This document shows, one piece after another, positions 18,251 through 26,617 of a DNA stretch of 64,000 bases. Below the pieces are notes generated by a model, which made no database searches, was not told the DNA's origin, and was given only the letters and a program-made list of their open reading frames with translations. Numbering within the stretch: the stretch's first letter is position 1; every line of letters starts with the position of its first letter. The DNA is from Comamonas koreensis (lineage in GTDB: Bacteria > Pseudomonadota > Gammaproteobacteria > Burkholderiales > Burkholderiaceae_C), in contig NZ_JAJNCT010000014.1 of the NCBI RefSeq assembly GCF_021026195.1, positions 1-64,000 of the forward strand, written 5' to 3'. A program made the position numbers and the translations under genes.

Positions 18251-19234
18251 TCATTTGCTCCCAGGCTTTGCCGGCAGGCAACCCATACCTTCCAAGGCAG
18301 CCTCCACAGCGTCATCCAGCGGCGTATGCGGTTCATGCCCGAGCGTTGCGACCAGCTTGGCGTTGTTCATCTCTACCCGGGTGGTCCACAAATAGCGCAT
18401 CTCACGCAGCTCATGCAGTGTTGGTACAAAGGTAGCGGCAAGCGCGGTAAGCCACCAAGGGAAAGCTCTTACCTTAGGCCGGACTCCGCCGCGCTTGACG
18501 ACGACGCGGCAAATTGCTTCGGCCAGCTGGGTGCCGTCGGCATCCCAATGGCCGGCCATGTGGAAGCTGGCAAAGGGTGCCAGCGTGTCGCGCCGTTCCG
18601 CCAGCTCCACCATCGTGCGGGCAACGTCAGGCAGGTAAGACCATTGATGTCCCACGCCAGGTGCGTTGGGAACGCTGATGGCCTTGACGGGGCGGCCCGG
18701 CTTTAGCATGCCCTGTGAGAACCAGCTATTGCCTGGCTTGGGTCCGAAGAAATCCCCCGCGCGCACCACAACCACCTTGCAACTTCCGCTGCTGGCCTGC
18801 TGCAGGCGCCGCTCCATCTCGACACGGATGGCTCCCTTGCGGGTGACGGGCTGTTGCGGTGAATCCTCACCTAAGGTGGGAAAGGCGCTGGGGCCATAGT
18901 TGTAGACGGTGCCCGGCAGCACGATGGTGGCGCAGTTTGCCTGTGCGGCGGCGATGGTGTTGTCCAGCATGGGCAGTACCAACTCACCCCAGCGAAGGTA
19001 GCCGGGAGGGTTGACGGCGTGGACGATGACGGAGCAGCCTTTGGCAGCGGCCAGCACGTTGTCCAAGCGCATCGCATCGCCGCGTACCCACACCATGCCG
19101 TCGCGCTGCTCAATGTGCTGCTCAGCGCTGCGGCGCAATGCGCGCACTGTCCAGCCTGCATCGCGTAGTTGCCGGGCTACTTCACCACCGATACCGCCAG
19201 TGGCGCCTAGAACCAAGGCCATGTTGCTTGCCAT
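18251..19234 (-). CDS. NAD(P)-dependent epimerase/reductase (extended SDR)
   Basis: A 327-residue extended short-chain dehydrogenase of the NAD-dependent epimerase/NmrA-like type: GATGGIGGEVARQL at the N-terminus, VVVVRAGDFFGP, SYLPDVARTMVELAE and a C-terminal substrate domain. The YNYGP segment takes the place of the usual YxxxK. The start at 19234 has AGGAG 8 bases upstream. Proteins of this type act on nucleotide sugars, flavonoid-like or quinone substrates; no specific substrate can be read. It is divergently transcribed from a LysR regulator, its likely controller. Confidence 0.8.
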   Translation of the reverse strand: MASNMALVLGATGGIGGEVARQLRDAGWTVRALRRSAEQHIEQRDGMVWVRGDAMRLDNVLAAAKGCSVIVHAVNPPGYLRWGELVLPMLDNTIAAAQANCATIVLPGTVYNYGPSAFPTLGEDSPQQPVTRKGAIRVEMERRLQQASSGSCKVVVVRAGDFFGPKPGNSWFSQGMLKPGRPVKAISVPNAPGVGHQWSYLPDVARTMVELAERRDTLAPFASFHMAGHWDADGTQLAEAICRVVVKRGGVRPKVRAFPWWLTALAATFVPTLHELREMRYLWTTRVEMNNAKLVATLGHEPHTPLDDAVEAALEGMGCLPAKPGSK

Positions 19235-19318
19235 TTCAATACTCCTGAACCTGTTGCGATGCTGGGAGTTTCGGGCGAGCCCTGCTATTAAGCAATTGAC
19301 TAACATGTGATAGACGCT

Positions 19319-19332
19319 ATACATTTTTGTAT
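19319..19332. promoter_or_regulatory. inverted repeat ATACA-TTTT-TGTAT overlapping the LysR start codon
   Basis: A perfect 5-4-5 inverted repeat that includes the first bases of the regulator's ATG. Symmetric AT-rich sites of this form are typical LysR recognition sites, and the position suggests autorepression of the regulator and control of the divergent epimerase gene. Support is sequence symmetry only. Confidence 0.4.
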
Positions 19333-20233
19333 GACTATCGACAACACCACTGAGATCGGCTGGGAGCTGTACCGTTCTTTCTTGGGCGTGATGGACGCGG
19401 GTTCACTGTCCGCTGCGGCGCGCGCCATGGGAATGGCACAGCCGACCGTGGGACGGCATGTGGTCTCGCTGGAAAAGGCGCTGGGCGTGACGCTATTTAC
19501 CCGTTCGCAAACGGGGCTGCTGCCCACCGAGGCGGCGCTGGCCCTGCAGCCCTTGGCCCAGGCCATGCAACGGGCGGCCGCTGCGTTACAACGTGCGGCC
19601 AAAAGTCAAAGCTCGGGCATCCAGGGTACGGTGCGGGTGACGGCCAGTGAAGTGATAGGTCAAGAGGTGTTGCCACCGCTCCTGGCACAACTGCAGGACA
19701 CCTATCCCGACCTGACGGTGGAACTGGTGCTGACCAGCCGCGTGCAGGACTTACTGCAGCGTGAGGCCGACATCGCTGTACGCATGACACAACCCCGCCA
19801 GGAGCAATTGATTGCGCGGCGCGTGGGGGTGATACCACTTGGCCTGCATGCGCATAAGCGTTATCTGAAAAAGCACGGCACTCCTGCCTCGCTGGCCGAT
19901 CTGGCGCAGCATGCGCTGATTGGCTTTGATGAAGAGACGCCGTTTGTTCGTGCCGCGCGCAAAGCATTCCCAATCTGGAGCCGGGAGAACTTTGCGCTGC
20001 GCACCGATAACGATATGGCGCAGATGGCGCTGATCCGAGCAGGCTACGGTATAGGCGTGTGCCAAGTGAATCTGGCAGCTCGCGACCCCAATCTGGTGAA
20101 CATATTGCCGGGAAACATACCGCTTAGCCTGGAGACTTGGATCACCATGCACGAAGATCTGCGCAACAACCCGAGTTGCAAGGTGACGTTTGATGCGCTG
20201 TTGACGGGGCTAAAGAGCTACATGGCTTCTTAG
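19331..20233 (+). CDS. LysR-family transcriptional regulator
   Basis: A 300-residue LysR regulator: N-terminal winged helix-turn-helix (FLGVMDAGSLSAAARAMGMAQPTVGRHV, read as residues 17-44 in pieces) followed by a periplasmic-binding-like effector domain with GIQGTVRVTASEVIGQEVLP near residue 90. The ATG at 19331 is preferred over the GTG at 19307 by family length. It is divergent from the epimerase gene with about 96 bases between the starts, the standard arrangement for a LysR regulator and its target. Confidence 0.9.
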   Translation: MTIDNTTEIGWELYRSFLGVMDAGSLSAAARAMGMAQPTVGRHVVSLEKALGVTLFTRSQTGLLPTEAALALQPLAQAMQRAAAALQRAAKSQSSGIQGTVRVTASEVIGQEVLPPLLAQLQDTYPDLTVELVLTSRVQDLLQREADIAVRMTQPRQEQLIARRVGVIPLGLHAHKRYLKKHGTPASLADLAQHALIGFDEETPFVRAARKAFPIWSRENFALRTDNDMAQMALIRAGYGIGVCQVNLAARDPNLVNILPGNIPLSLETWITMHEDLRNNPSCKVTFDALLTGLKSYMAS

Positions 20234-20415
20234 TAGGCCGATATAGCGCATGGCAAGGTGCGGTCGTTTGCCAATGGCGCAAGCAGCAGATTGAGATGAG
20301 CGGTGAATCAACACAGTCGTTGCCATTCGAAGGACGGCTTGAATTACGACCTCAAGGATCTGGTACCACTGACTCTTCAACTGAACCCACGGCCGCAGAC
20401 TATCGCTAAGCAAAA

Positions 20416-20604
20416 TCAATCCGCGCTCATCAGACGAGGCCGCACTGCCGAGGGCCCCTGAACTTTCATGTACTCAATCCTGATCTTGAAGCGCTGCTTC
20501 AGTGCTTGAAGTGAAGCTTCCAATTCGTGGGTGTCATCGGTCAAGGTTTTTACGATGAAGCGATCTGTTCCCGGATCGTTATGGGTAACTCTTATATATT
20601 CTGC
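20416..20604 (-). CDS. small open frame, possible frameshifted tail or coupled gene
   Basis: A 62-codon open frame with no ATG, GTG or TTG near its beginning, but with protein-like sequence: DRFIVKTLTDDTHELEASL then QALKQRFKIRIEYMKV. It overlaps the end of the preceding leftward gene in the -1 frame. Possibilities are the tail of that gene after a frameshift, programmed or mutational, or a decayed small gene. I do not recognise a family. It is too short and start-less to be listed by a simple gene caller. Confidence 0.35.
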   Translation of the reverse strand, partial: AEYIRVTHNDPGTDRFIVKTLTDDTHELEASLQALKQRFKIRIEYMKVQGPSAVRPRLMSAD

Positions 20605-21116
20605 TTATTGAACCAGTCCACATTCAATGTAGCAGAGTAGATTTTATTTTGGTGAGCTGAGCCAGCTTTTCCGTAAATAATGTAGGCATCGCATGATGTT
20701 ACCGCAGAGTGCAAGCCTGCTTCAATGAGCATTGCATTGAAAGGGATGAAATCTCTCTTGGATAGATGACCTATACGAATTCCATCTATGATCACGGCGA
20801 CTTCACCTCCTTGTATGCCTGGCGCATTTTCGGGGACAAGATAGGCGATGCAGTCTCTGTCGACTGAGTTGCAGAGGATGTCTCTCCTCAAATACGATGC
20901 ATGGGATAAATATTTTGCGGGAGGTGGCCTTAACTCAACCTGTACTTTCCCCCCTTGACCCCAATGCATTTTTGCAGTTAGCTCCTCGAATTCGGTGTCA
21001 TTTTTTCTACGCAATGGTAGTTTGGAGTTGTGAAAATGCTTGCGCCATATCGATCGAAAAATAAGGTAGCATGCTGCGCACAATGATAATATCGCAAGTA
21101 GCTTTTTAAAAGTCAT
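20592..21116 (-). CDS. membrane-anchored protein with HIRAN-like region
   Basis: A 174-residue protein with an N-terminal membrane anchor (FKKLLAILSLCAACYLIF, residues 3-20) and a cytoplasmic or periplasmic domain. The segment YLVPENAPG...EVAVIIDGIRIGHLSKRD...SCDAYIIYG resembles the HIRAN-like pattern in which a short beta domain ends with DG-x-IGHLS. Function unknown. Its base composition is lower in GC than the catabolic neighbours. It is followed in another frame by a further open stretch (20416-20604), so the annotated end may not be the true one. Confidence 0.6.
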   Translation of the reverse strand: MTFKKLLAILSLCAACYLIFRSIWRKHFHNSKLPLRRKNDTEFEELTAKMHWGQGGKVQVELRPPPAKYLSHASYLRRDILCNSVDRDCIAYLVPENAPGIQGGEVAVIIDGIRIGHLSKRDFIPFNAMLIEAGLHSAVTSCDAYIIYGKAGSAHQNKIYSATLNVDWFNKQNI

Positions 21117-21189
21117 TATGTCGGCTTGGTCACTACCAACTCTTGGGGAGGGTTGAATGCGGTGTAGTTTTAAAACCTCTGCAACAGGT

Positions 21190-21411
21190 TTACGAGCCAG
21201 CGCTCCTTAAAACTGTAGCCTGTCCTTTAATTCCCACTTGGTCGCACAATCGAGATGGGGTATTATCGCCATAATCCACTTTCCATTGGTCTTGAACGTC
21301 TGGATTGTTGGCAATGTAGATGACTCGGCCAATTTCCCCGGAGGGATGGCATAGTAGGTCTCCCTCAGTGATAACCTTGCCATTGTAATCAGGCCATGGC
21401 GCTATTTGCAT
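21190..21411 (-). CDS. small hypothetical protein
   Basis: A 73-residue protein with patterned, protein-like sequence (EGDLLCHPSGEIGRVIYIA, WKVDYGDNTPSRLCDQVG). The layout suggests a small beta-barrel, SH3-like fold. No family is firmly recognised. It lies between two other small leftward genes in the accessory stretch, 73 bases after the membrane-anchored protein in genome order, and may be co-transcribed with them. Confidence 0.55.
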   Translation of the reverse strand: MQIAPWPDYNGKVITEGDLLCHPSGEIGRVIYIANNPDVQDQWKVDYGDNTPSRLCDQVGIKGQATVLRSAGS

Positions 21412-21492
21412 TTGCAGTGATCCTTGAAGCCGAATAGGTATGCTAAATTATCAGTGGACCATTCTTGCCCTGGACGAAAGGCCTTGATTTGG

Positions 21493-21717
21493 CTATTTCG
21501 AATGTGCTAGATTAATTCCTTGCAGGCGCGCGTGATCGACGGCCTCTTTGGCCGTCTCGAATACGCTGGAGAAAATATAAATGGTGTCCTGGGCTATCGA
21601 ACCCTGTCCAGACTTCAACGAGACGGCAGACTGGAATTTGCCATCGGGTTGTTCGCAGACGCCTGGGGAGATGAAATAACGGGAAATCTTTTTGGTATCT
21701 TTGACAAAATGGAACAT
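21493..21717 (-). CDS. small hypothetical protein
   Basis: A 74-residue protein beginning MFHFVKDTKKISRYFISPG and ending ETAKEAVDHARLQGINLA. The start at 21717 is preferred over one 15 bases upstream because the patterned sequence begins there. A helix at the C-terminus follows a beta-rich N-terminal half. Function unknown. The opposite strand is also open here, but its translation lacks protein-like composition. Confidence 0.5.
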   Translation of the reverse strand: MFHFVKDTKKISRYFISPGVCEQPDGKFQSAVSLKSGQGSIAQDTIYIFSSVFETAKEAVDHARLQGINLAHSK

Positions 21718-21769
21718 GAGCGCGCGCTCCACGCGCTTAAACGGTGGAGCGTTGTGTGCCAGAAATAAA

Positions 21770-22226
21770 TGCAGAAAGGGGAGATGCCAACCCTAGGGAT
21801 TTATTGTGGCTTGGGAAGCTTGCCTAGGATGGTGTGTCGCAGGGCTTTATGGCCTGGAGCATTGACGGATCAAGGGGCAAGCATGCCCTGATCGGAAATT
21901 CAGGATAGCACAAAGATGGCTGATACGCGCATGAATCGCTAAAACGTGCCATGCGGCAAATCTTCAGCCTTTTTTGGCGGGCACGGTTTAAGGTTATTAA
22001 AAGGAGTAGTGTGGGGCTGCGTGAGCCGTTCTATTTCGTCATCTGAAACCAGGAGCCTATCTGTCAGCGAATCCTATCCCCATCTCTAGCCCCACCTTCT
22101 GGAAAACGGTCAAAGCGATGTTTTTCATCGGTGAAAAGACTTTGGCTCGACAAAAAACCGATAAAAATCCGCATGTGAATTTGAACGTATCCAGCTGTGC
22201 AGGGGTTCGCGTCACCTCGGACACCA
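21770..22226. other. gene-less stretch in the accessory region
   Basis: About 450 bases of moderate GC with no supportable gene on either strand. An AAAAGGAG at about 21999 leads into a GTG frame of only a dozen codons. It separates leftward small genes from the rightward protease gene, so it should contain promoters for both; I cannot identify clear -35/-10 elements. Confidence 0.4.
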
Positions 22227-23006
22227 ATGAAGGCTGATGTGGACTGGTCTACCGCAATCCCCGATGCGCCGCATGCACTGGAGGAAGTGCTTCTTGCTAC
22301 GGCGCATATACGTACTTACACCGGCGTTCAGCACCTCACCAATGCGTCCGGTTTTTTCTTCCGCCGTGACGCTCAATTGTTCTTGGTGACGAACCTGCAT
22401 GTCCTGCATGATGAGCCAAGCGGCCATTTTCCTGATCGCATCGAAATCGCGCTGCATACGTCTGCTGAAGACCTCAGCAAGATTGCCATTTTTTCGATTC
22501 CCTTGTTTGCCGGTGGGGTCGCACTTTGGCGAAAGGCGATGGACACGGCAGGATTGGTGGATATAACTGTCATAGAGATCTCGCTTGATCGGCTGCCGGA
22601 GCAGACCCTGTTGCGAGCTTTTGACGTATCGCATCTAGAAGCAGCCGATGACGATGTGGCCATAGGAGATGGCCTGTCCATCGTTGGCTTTCCCCTGGGG
22701 TTCCACGACACTGTCCATTATCTGGCCGTGGCGCGTGGCGCTTCCATAGCGTCTGCCTACGGCGTACGTTTCCAGCGGCAAGGCTACTTTTTGACGGATG
22801 CCAGAACGCACCGAGGTAGCAGCGGCTCACCGGTGCTGCGGCGTCGGCGCATGGTCTCCAGCGGTCGCCCATTGCGTGCCTGGCAGTTGCTGGGCGTGCA
22901 TTCCACCCGAATGGACATGCGAACGCGCGATGTGATCGAAGACGAGTCGCTCGGCTTGAATTGCGCTTGGTACGCGGACATTTTGCTCGTGCTTACCGCT
23001 TCGTAG
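22227..23006 (+). CDS. trypsin-like serine peptidase
   Basis: A 259-residue chymotrypsin-fold peptidase with an intact-looking triad: His58 in LVTNLHVLHD, Asp112 in VDITVIEI and Ser201 in THRGSSGSPV. There is no signal peptide, PDZ domain or membrane segment, so it is a lone cytoplasmic-type peptidase rather than an HtrA. Similar stand-alone peptidases occur as effector modules in prokaryotic defence or stress systems, but nothing adjacent completes such a system. The start is the ATG at 22227; the ribosome site is weak and a GTG at 22197 is possible. Confidence 0.72.
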   Translation: MKADVDWSTAIPDAPHALEEVLLATAHIRTYTGVQHLTNASGFFFRRDAQLFLVTNLHVLHDEPSGHFPDRIEIALHTSAEDLSKIAIFSIPLFAGGVALWRKAMDTAGLVDITVIEISLDRLPEQTLLRAFDVSHLEAADDDVAIGDGLSIVGFPLGFHDTVHYLAVARGASIASAYGVRFQRQGYFLTDARTHRGSSGSPVLRRRRMVSSGRPLRAWQLLGVHSTRMDMRTRDVIEDESLGLNCAWYADILLVLTAS

Positions 23007-23422
23007 TGGCCACCGGCCTGCAGCAAGCGTTACGCAATCCCTTGCCCTTGTCGGGCTCTGTGGCGGCACCGGCCGAGCCGGTTGCCTGCCTGATGGAAAA
23101 AGATTTCTTATGACCAAAGCCAAACAAAGCACCGTGCATCGCACCGTGCCGCAACAACAATGGGAACTCAAACGTGCGCAGGAGCGTATAACCTACCCGC
23201 TGGACCACGCGGGACCCATTCAGATGGATTGGCGCGATCGTGAGATCTACTCCGCCAAGGATCTGGACTACCGTGGCCGCACAGGGGCATTGGCGGCCAA
23301 GAGACCGTGACGATCGTGCCTGCGCTGAGGCAGCACGGCACCAATGGCCTGCTCGGCGTGGCTGCGGGTGTCGTTGAGTTTCATGGGGGCAGGCCCTTGT
23401 TATCCGTTGCCAGGCTGCGGCA
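23007..23422. other. stretch with possible gene remnants
   Basis: Between the peptidase and tctC. A rightward frame at 23110-23310 (66 codons, beginning MTKAKQSTVHRTVPQQQWEL) and a leftward frame from about 23385 (beginning MKLNDTRSHAEQAIGAVL, 38 codons) are the only candidates. The second reads like the N-terminus of a longer enzyme that stops early. Neither is recognised; both may be debris of genes lost when the accessory region formed. Confidence 0.3.
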
Positions 23423-24409
23423 TCAATCCAGGTGGATGCCGCGTTCTTTGATCAGCTTGCCCCAGCGCGCCAGCTCCTGCTGCAGGTGCGTGGCCAGTGC
23501 CTGGGGCGTGCTGCCAATGGGTTCGGCGCCTACGCTTTCGAGCTTTTTGAGGGTCTCAGGCTGCTGCATCGCGCCGTTGAGCACCTGGTTGAGCCGGGCC
23601 ACCACCTGGGGCGGTGTGCCGGCGGGTGTAAACACCGCGAACCAGGGCGATACCTCGTAGCCGGGCAGGCCAGCTTCGGCAATCGTGGGCACGTCGGGCA
23701 GTGCGGAGGAGCGCTTGGCCGTGGTTACGCCCAGCGCGCGCAGCTTGCCCGACTGGATATGGGGCCGCGCCGAGGTGATGCTGTCAAACATCAGATCGAC
23801 CTGGCCGCCCAGCATGTCGGTAATGGCCGGGCCGCTGCCTTTGTAGGGCACATGCATCAGCTCCACCCCGGCGGTGGAGGCAAACACCTCACCGGCCAGA
23901 TGGATGGAGGTGCCGTTGCCAGCGGAGGCATAGCTCAGTTTGCCGGGGCTGCGGCGCGCATGGGCCAACACATCCTGCACCGATCTGTCGGGGTTGCGCG
24001 CAGCATTCACCACCAGCACATTGGGCACCACCGCCAGCAGGCTGATGGGCGCAAAGTCCTTGATCGGGTCGTAGGCCAGCTTGGCGTACAGCGCCGGGTT
24101 GGTGGCCATGCCGATTGAGGTGATCATGATCGTGTAGCCATCAGCAGGCTGCTTGGCGACATAGTCGGCGCCAATATTGCCACCGGCGCCGGGCCGGTTC
24201 TCGACCACAAAAGGCTGGCCCAGCTCGCGCGCGGCGCGATCGCCCAACGTCCGGGCAATCACATCCATCGCGCCACCCGGCGGAAAGGGCACCACCCATT
24301 TGATGGGCTTGGCCGGCCAGGCGGCAGCGGGTTGCGCCATCGCGGCGCCTGGCAGCGCCAGGGCTGCCAGCAGCAGGGCCAGGGTTCTGCGTTGCATCGT
24401 CATCTGCAT
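23423..24409 (-). CDS. tripartite tricarboxylate transporter-type binding protein (Bug/TctC family)
   Basis: A 328-residue periplasmic binding protein with a signal peptide (RRTLALLLAALALPGAAMA) and the Bug signature: WPAKPIKWVVPFPPGG near the mature start, GQPFVVENRPGAGG, GDYVAK-type helix, SAGNGTSIHLAGE and VPYKGSGPAITDML. Bug proteins bind small carboxylates and are greatly expanded in Comamonadaceae. No TctA/TctB membrane partners are present. It is the last gene of the ben/cat operon, 12 bases after catC, suggesting it binds benzoate or a related aromatic acid, which is inference. Confidence 0.88.
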   Translation of the reverse strand: MQMTMQRRTLALLLAALALPGAAMAQPAAAWPAKPIKWVVPFPPGGAMDVIARTLGDRAARELGQPFVVENRPGAGGNIGADYVAKQPADGYTIMITSIGMATNPALYAKLAYDPIKDFAPISLLAVVPNVLVVNAARNPDRSVQDVLAHARRSPGKLSYASAGNGTSIHLAGEVFASTAGVELMHVPYKGSGPAITDMLGGQVDLMFDSITSARPHIQSGKLRALGVTTAKRSSALPDVPTIAEAGLPGYEVSPWFAVFTPAGTPPQVVARLNQVLNGAMQQPETLKKLESVGAEPIGSTPQALATHLQQELARWGKLIKERGIHLD

Positions 24410-24421
24410 GTGCCTGTCTGC

Positions 24422-24700
24422 TTATCGGATGGAGGAGGGGTGCTTGGCCAAAGGCGTCACTGTTATCTGCATGTAGGGGAACAGCGGCAGCTGGCTCAGC
24501 GTGCTGTGCAGCTCGTCATTGCTGGCCACATCAAAGACGCTGTAGTTGGCGTACTCGCCCACCACGCGCCACAGGTGCGGCCATTGTCCGGATTCCTGCA
24601 GTTGCTGCGAATAGGCTTTTTCCGCAGCCTTGATGCGCGTGGCCTCTTCGGCGGGCACGCTGGCGGGGATGTTGACAACCATATGAACGAGATAGAGCAT
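24422..24700 (-). CDS. catC: muconolactone delta-isomerase
   Basis: A 92-residue protein of the CatC family (MLYLVHMVVNIPASVPAEEA, ANYSVFDVASNDELHS, LPLFPYMQITVTPLAKHPS). It isomerises muconolactone to 3-oxoadipate enol-lactone in the catechol ortho-cleavage branch. Length is as expected (about 92-96). It is separated here from catA and catB by the ben genes and benK, but stays in the same leftward transcription unit, 21 bases after benK. Confidence 0.95.
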   Translation of the reverse strand: MLYLVHMVVNIPASVPAEEATRIKAAEKAYSQQLQESGQWPHLWRVVGEYANYSVFDVASNDELHSTLSQLPLFPYMQITVTPLAKHPSSIR

Positions 24701-24721
24701 GGGTTTTTTCCTAGGGAGCGA

Positions 24722-26071
24722 TCAAACGGCGGGGCGCACGGCAGCAACGACGACCTGGGGCGCCTCTTGCTTGTCACGGTAGTAAAGGATGAAGAAGCCG
24801 ATCGCGAGCGCCGCCACCAGGCCCGGTACGGCAAACACGAGGAAGTTCATCTGCAGCGGCAGCGCTGCGGCCATCAGCCAGCCGCCCAGCAGCGGGCCCA
24901 CAATGGCGCCGGTGCGCCCGACACCCGAGGCCCAGCCCAGCCCGGTGGAGCGGATGGTCTGCGGGTAGAACTGGGCGGTGTTGGCATACAGCAGGATCTG
25001 GGTGCCGATGGTGGTGGCGCCGGCAATGGCGATCAGTAGGTAGAGCACCGGCATGGGGCTGTTGAAGCCCAGCAGCGCGATGGCCACGGTGCCCAGCGCA
25101 AAGAAGGCCAGCACCACCCTGGGCAGGCTGAAGCGGTCACCCAGCCAGCCGCCGGCAATGGCGCCGACGACGCCGCCAAAGTTCAGCATCAGCAGGAACG
25201 ACAGGCTCGATCCCAGGCTGTAGCCGGCCGTGGCCATCAGCTTGGGCAGCCAGGAGCCCAGCGCATACACCATCAGCAGGCAGCAGAAGAAGGACAGCCA
25301 GATCATGAAGGTGCCCATTGCGCGGCCCTTGAGGAACAGATCGAGCATGGGCACGCCTGCGCCCTTGGCATCGGTCTGCAGCAGCTGCACCTCGCTGCCC
25401 ATGGCCACATCGGGCGCTACCTGCGACAGCATCTGCCGCGCCTTGGCCTGCTGGCCCTGGCGCAGCAAAAAGCCTACCGACTCGGGCAGCTTCCACAAGA
25501 TCAGCGGCAGCAGCACCAGCGGCAGGGCTGCGGCCAAGAACATGGACTGCCAGCCAAAGCGCGGCAGCATGTAGATGCCCAGGCCCGCGCAGAGCACGCC
25601 GCCCAGCGAATAGCCGCTGAACATCAGCGCCACCAGGGTGCTGCGGGCGCGCTTGGGCGCGTATTCGTTGATCAAGGCCACGGCATTGGGCATCAGGCCG
25701 CCGCAGCCCAGGCCGGCGATAAAGCGGAAGATGCCAAACTCGGTGGGCGAGGTGGCGAAGCCGCTCATGAAGGTGGCGATGCTGAACAGCACAAAGCTGA
25801 TGGCCACGCCCTTTTTGCGGCCGATGCGGTCGGCCAGCGGGCCAAAGATGAAGGCGCCGAACATCATGCCGAACAGCGCATAGCTGCCCAGGGCGCCGGC
25901 CTGCACCGGCGAGAGGCTCCACTCCTTCATCAGCACCGGCAGCACGGCGCCGTAGATGAACAGGTCATAGCCATCAAACACCAGCAGCAAGCCGCATAGC
26001 AGGGTGACCATCCAGTGGAAGCGCGTAAAGCGGGCGTTGTCTATGACCTGGTTGACGTCCAAGGTTTTCAT
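24722..26071 (-). CDS. benK: MFS aromatic acid:H+ symporter (BenK/PcaK type)
   Basis: A 449-residue major facilitator with twelve hydrophobic segments. The first loop motif FDGYDLFIYGAVLPVL and loop 2-3 GPLADRIGRKKG are diagnostic of the aromatic acid:H+ symporter family that includes BenK and PcaK. It would import benzoate across the inner membrane. It lies between ridA and catC with short gaps of 30 and 21 bases, which assigns benzoate as the likely substrate. Confidence 0.92.
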   Translation of the reverse strand: MKTLDVNQVIDNARFTRFHWMVTLLCGLLLVFDGYDLFIYGAVLPVLMKEWSLSPVQAGALGSYALFGMMFGAFIFGPLADRIGRKKGVAISFVLFSIATFMSGFATSPTEFGIFRFIAGLGCGGLMPNAVALINEYAPKRARSTLVALMFSGYSLGGVLCAGLGIYMLPRFGWQSMFLAAALPLVLLPLILWKLPESVGFLLRQGQQAKARQMLSQVAPDVAMGSEVQLLQTDAKGAGVPMLDLFLKGRAMGTFMIWLSFFCCLLMVYALGSWLPKLMATAGYSLGSSLSFLLMLNFGGVVGAIAGGWLGDRFSLPRVVLAFFALGTVAIALLGFNSPMPVLYLLIAIAGATTIGTQILLYANTAQFYPQTIRSTGLGWASGVGRTGAIVGPLLGGWLMAAALPLQMNFLVFAVPGLVAALAIGFFILYYRDKQEAPQVVVAAVRPAV

Positions 26072-26101
26072 CTCTGTCTCCTTTTATAGGGGCTGGGTTG
26101 T

Positions 26102-26518
26102 TCAGCCCGGTTTGGCTTCATGGGCCGGTATCACTGCAATGGCCTTGATCTCCACGATGTAGCCGGGCGCGCCGCCCAGCATGTGTGCGCCCACCGCCGT
26201 CCAGGCGGGAAGCGGGTGGATGTGCAAAAAGCGGTTGCGCACCTGCATGAACAAGGGCAGGTCGCGCATGTCGGTGTGAAAGCTGGTCAGATCGACCACA
26301 TCGGCCAGGCTGGCGCCTGCGGCCTCCAGCACCAGCTGCAGGTTGGCAAAGGCCTGCGTGATCTGGGCTTCGCGGTCTTCGACCAGCTGCAGGTCGGGTG
26401 TGCGGCCGATCTGGCCGGATACATAGACGGTGTTACCGACCCGGATGGCCGGGGCGTAGCCGATCTGCTCGTACACCGCCTCCATGCCGGACGGAACAAT
26501 GGCTTGGCGATCAGTCAT
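26102..26518 (-). CDS. RidA/YjgF family protein
   Basis: A 138-residue RidA-family protein: YAPAIRVGNTVYVSGQIG at the N-terminus, QAFANLQLVLEAAGASLADVVDLTSFHTDM in the middle and LPAWTAVGAHMLGGAPGYIVEIKAIAV at the end. Members are trimeric enamine/imine deaminases or related hydrolases. Its presence inside a benzoate operon is unusual; it may clear a reactive pathway intermediate. It lies between benD and benK. Confidence 0.88.
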   Translation of the reverse strand: MTDRQAIVPSGMEAVYEQIGYAPAIRVGNTVYVSGQIGRTPDLQLVEDREAQITQAFANLQLVLEAAGASLADVVDLTSFHTDMRDLPLFMQVRNRFLHIHPLPAWTAVGAHMLGGAPGYIVEIKAIAVIPAHEAKPG

Positions 26519-26617
26519 GGTGTCTCCTGGGTCCGCGCATCGCTGCAGCCTTGCAGTGCAGTGCGGGCGCGGTTTTTCTTTTTCAGAGTGGGTTGGGCGG
26601 AGGGCGGCGGGCTGCGC

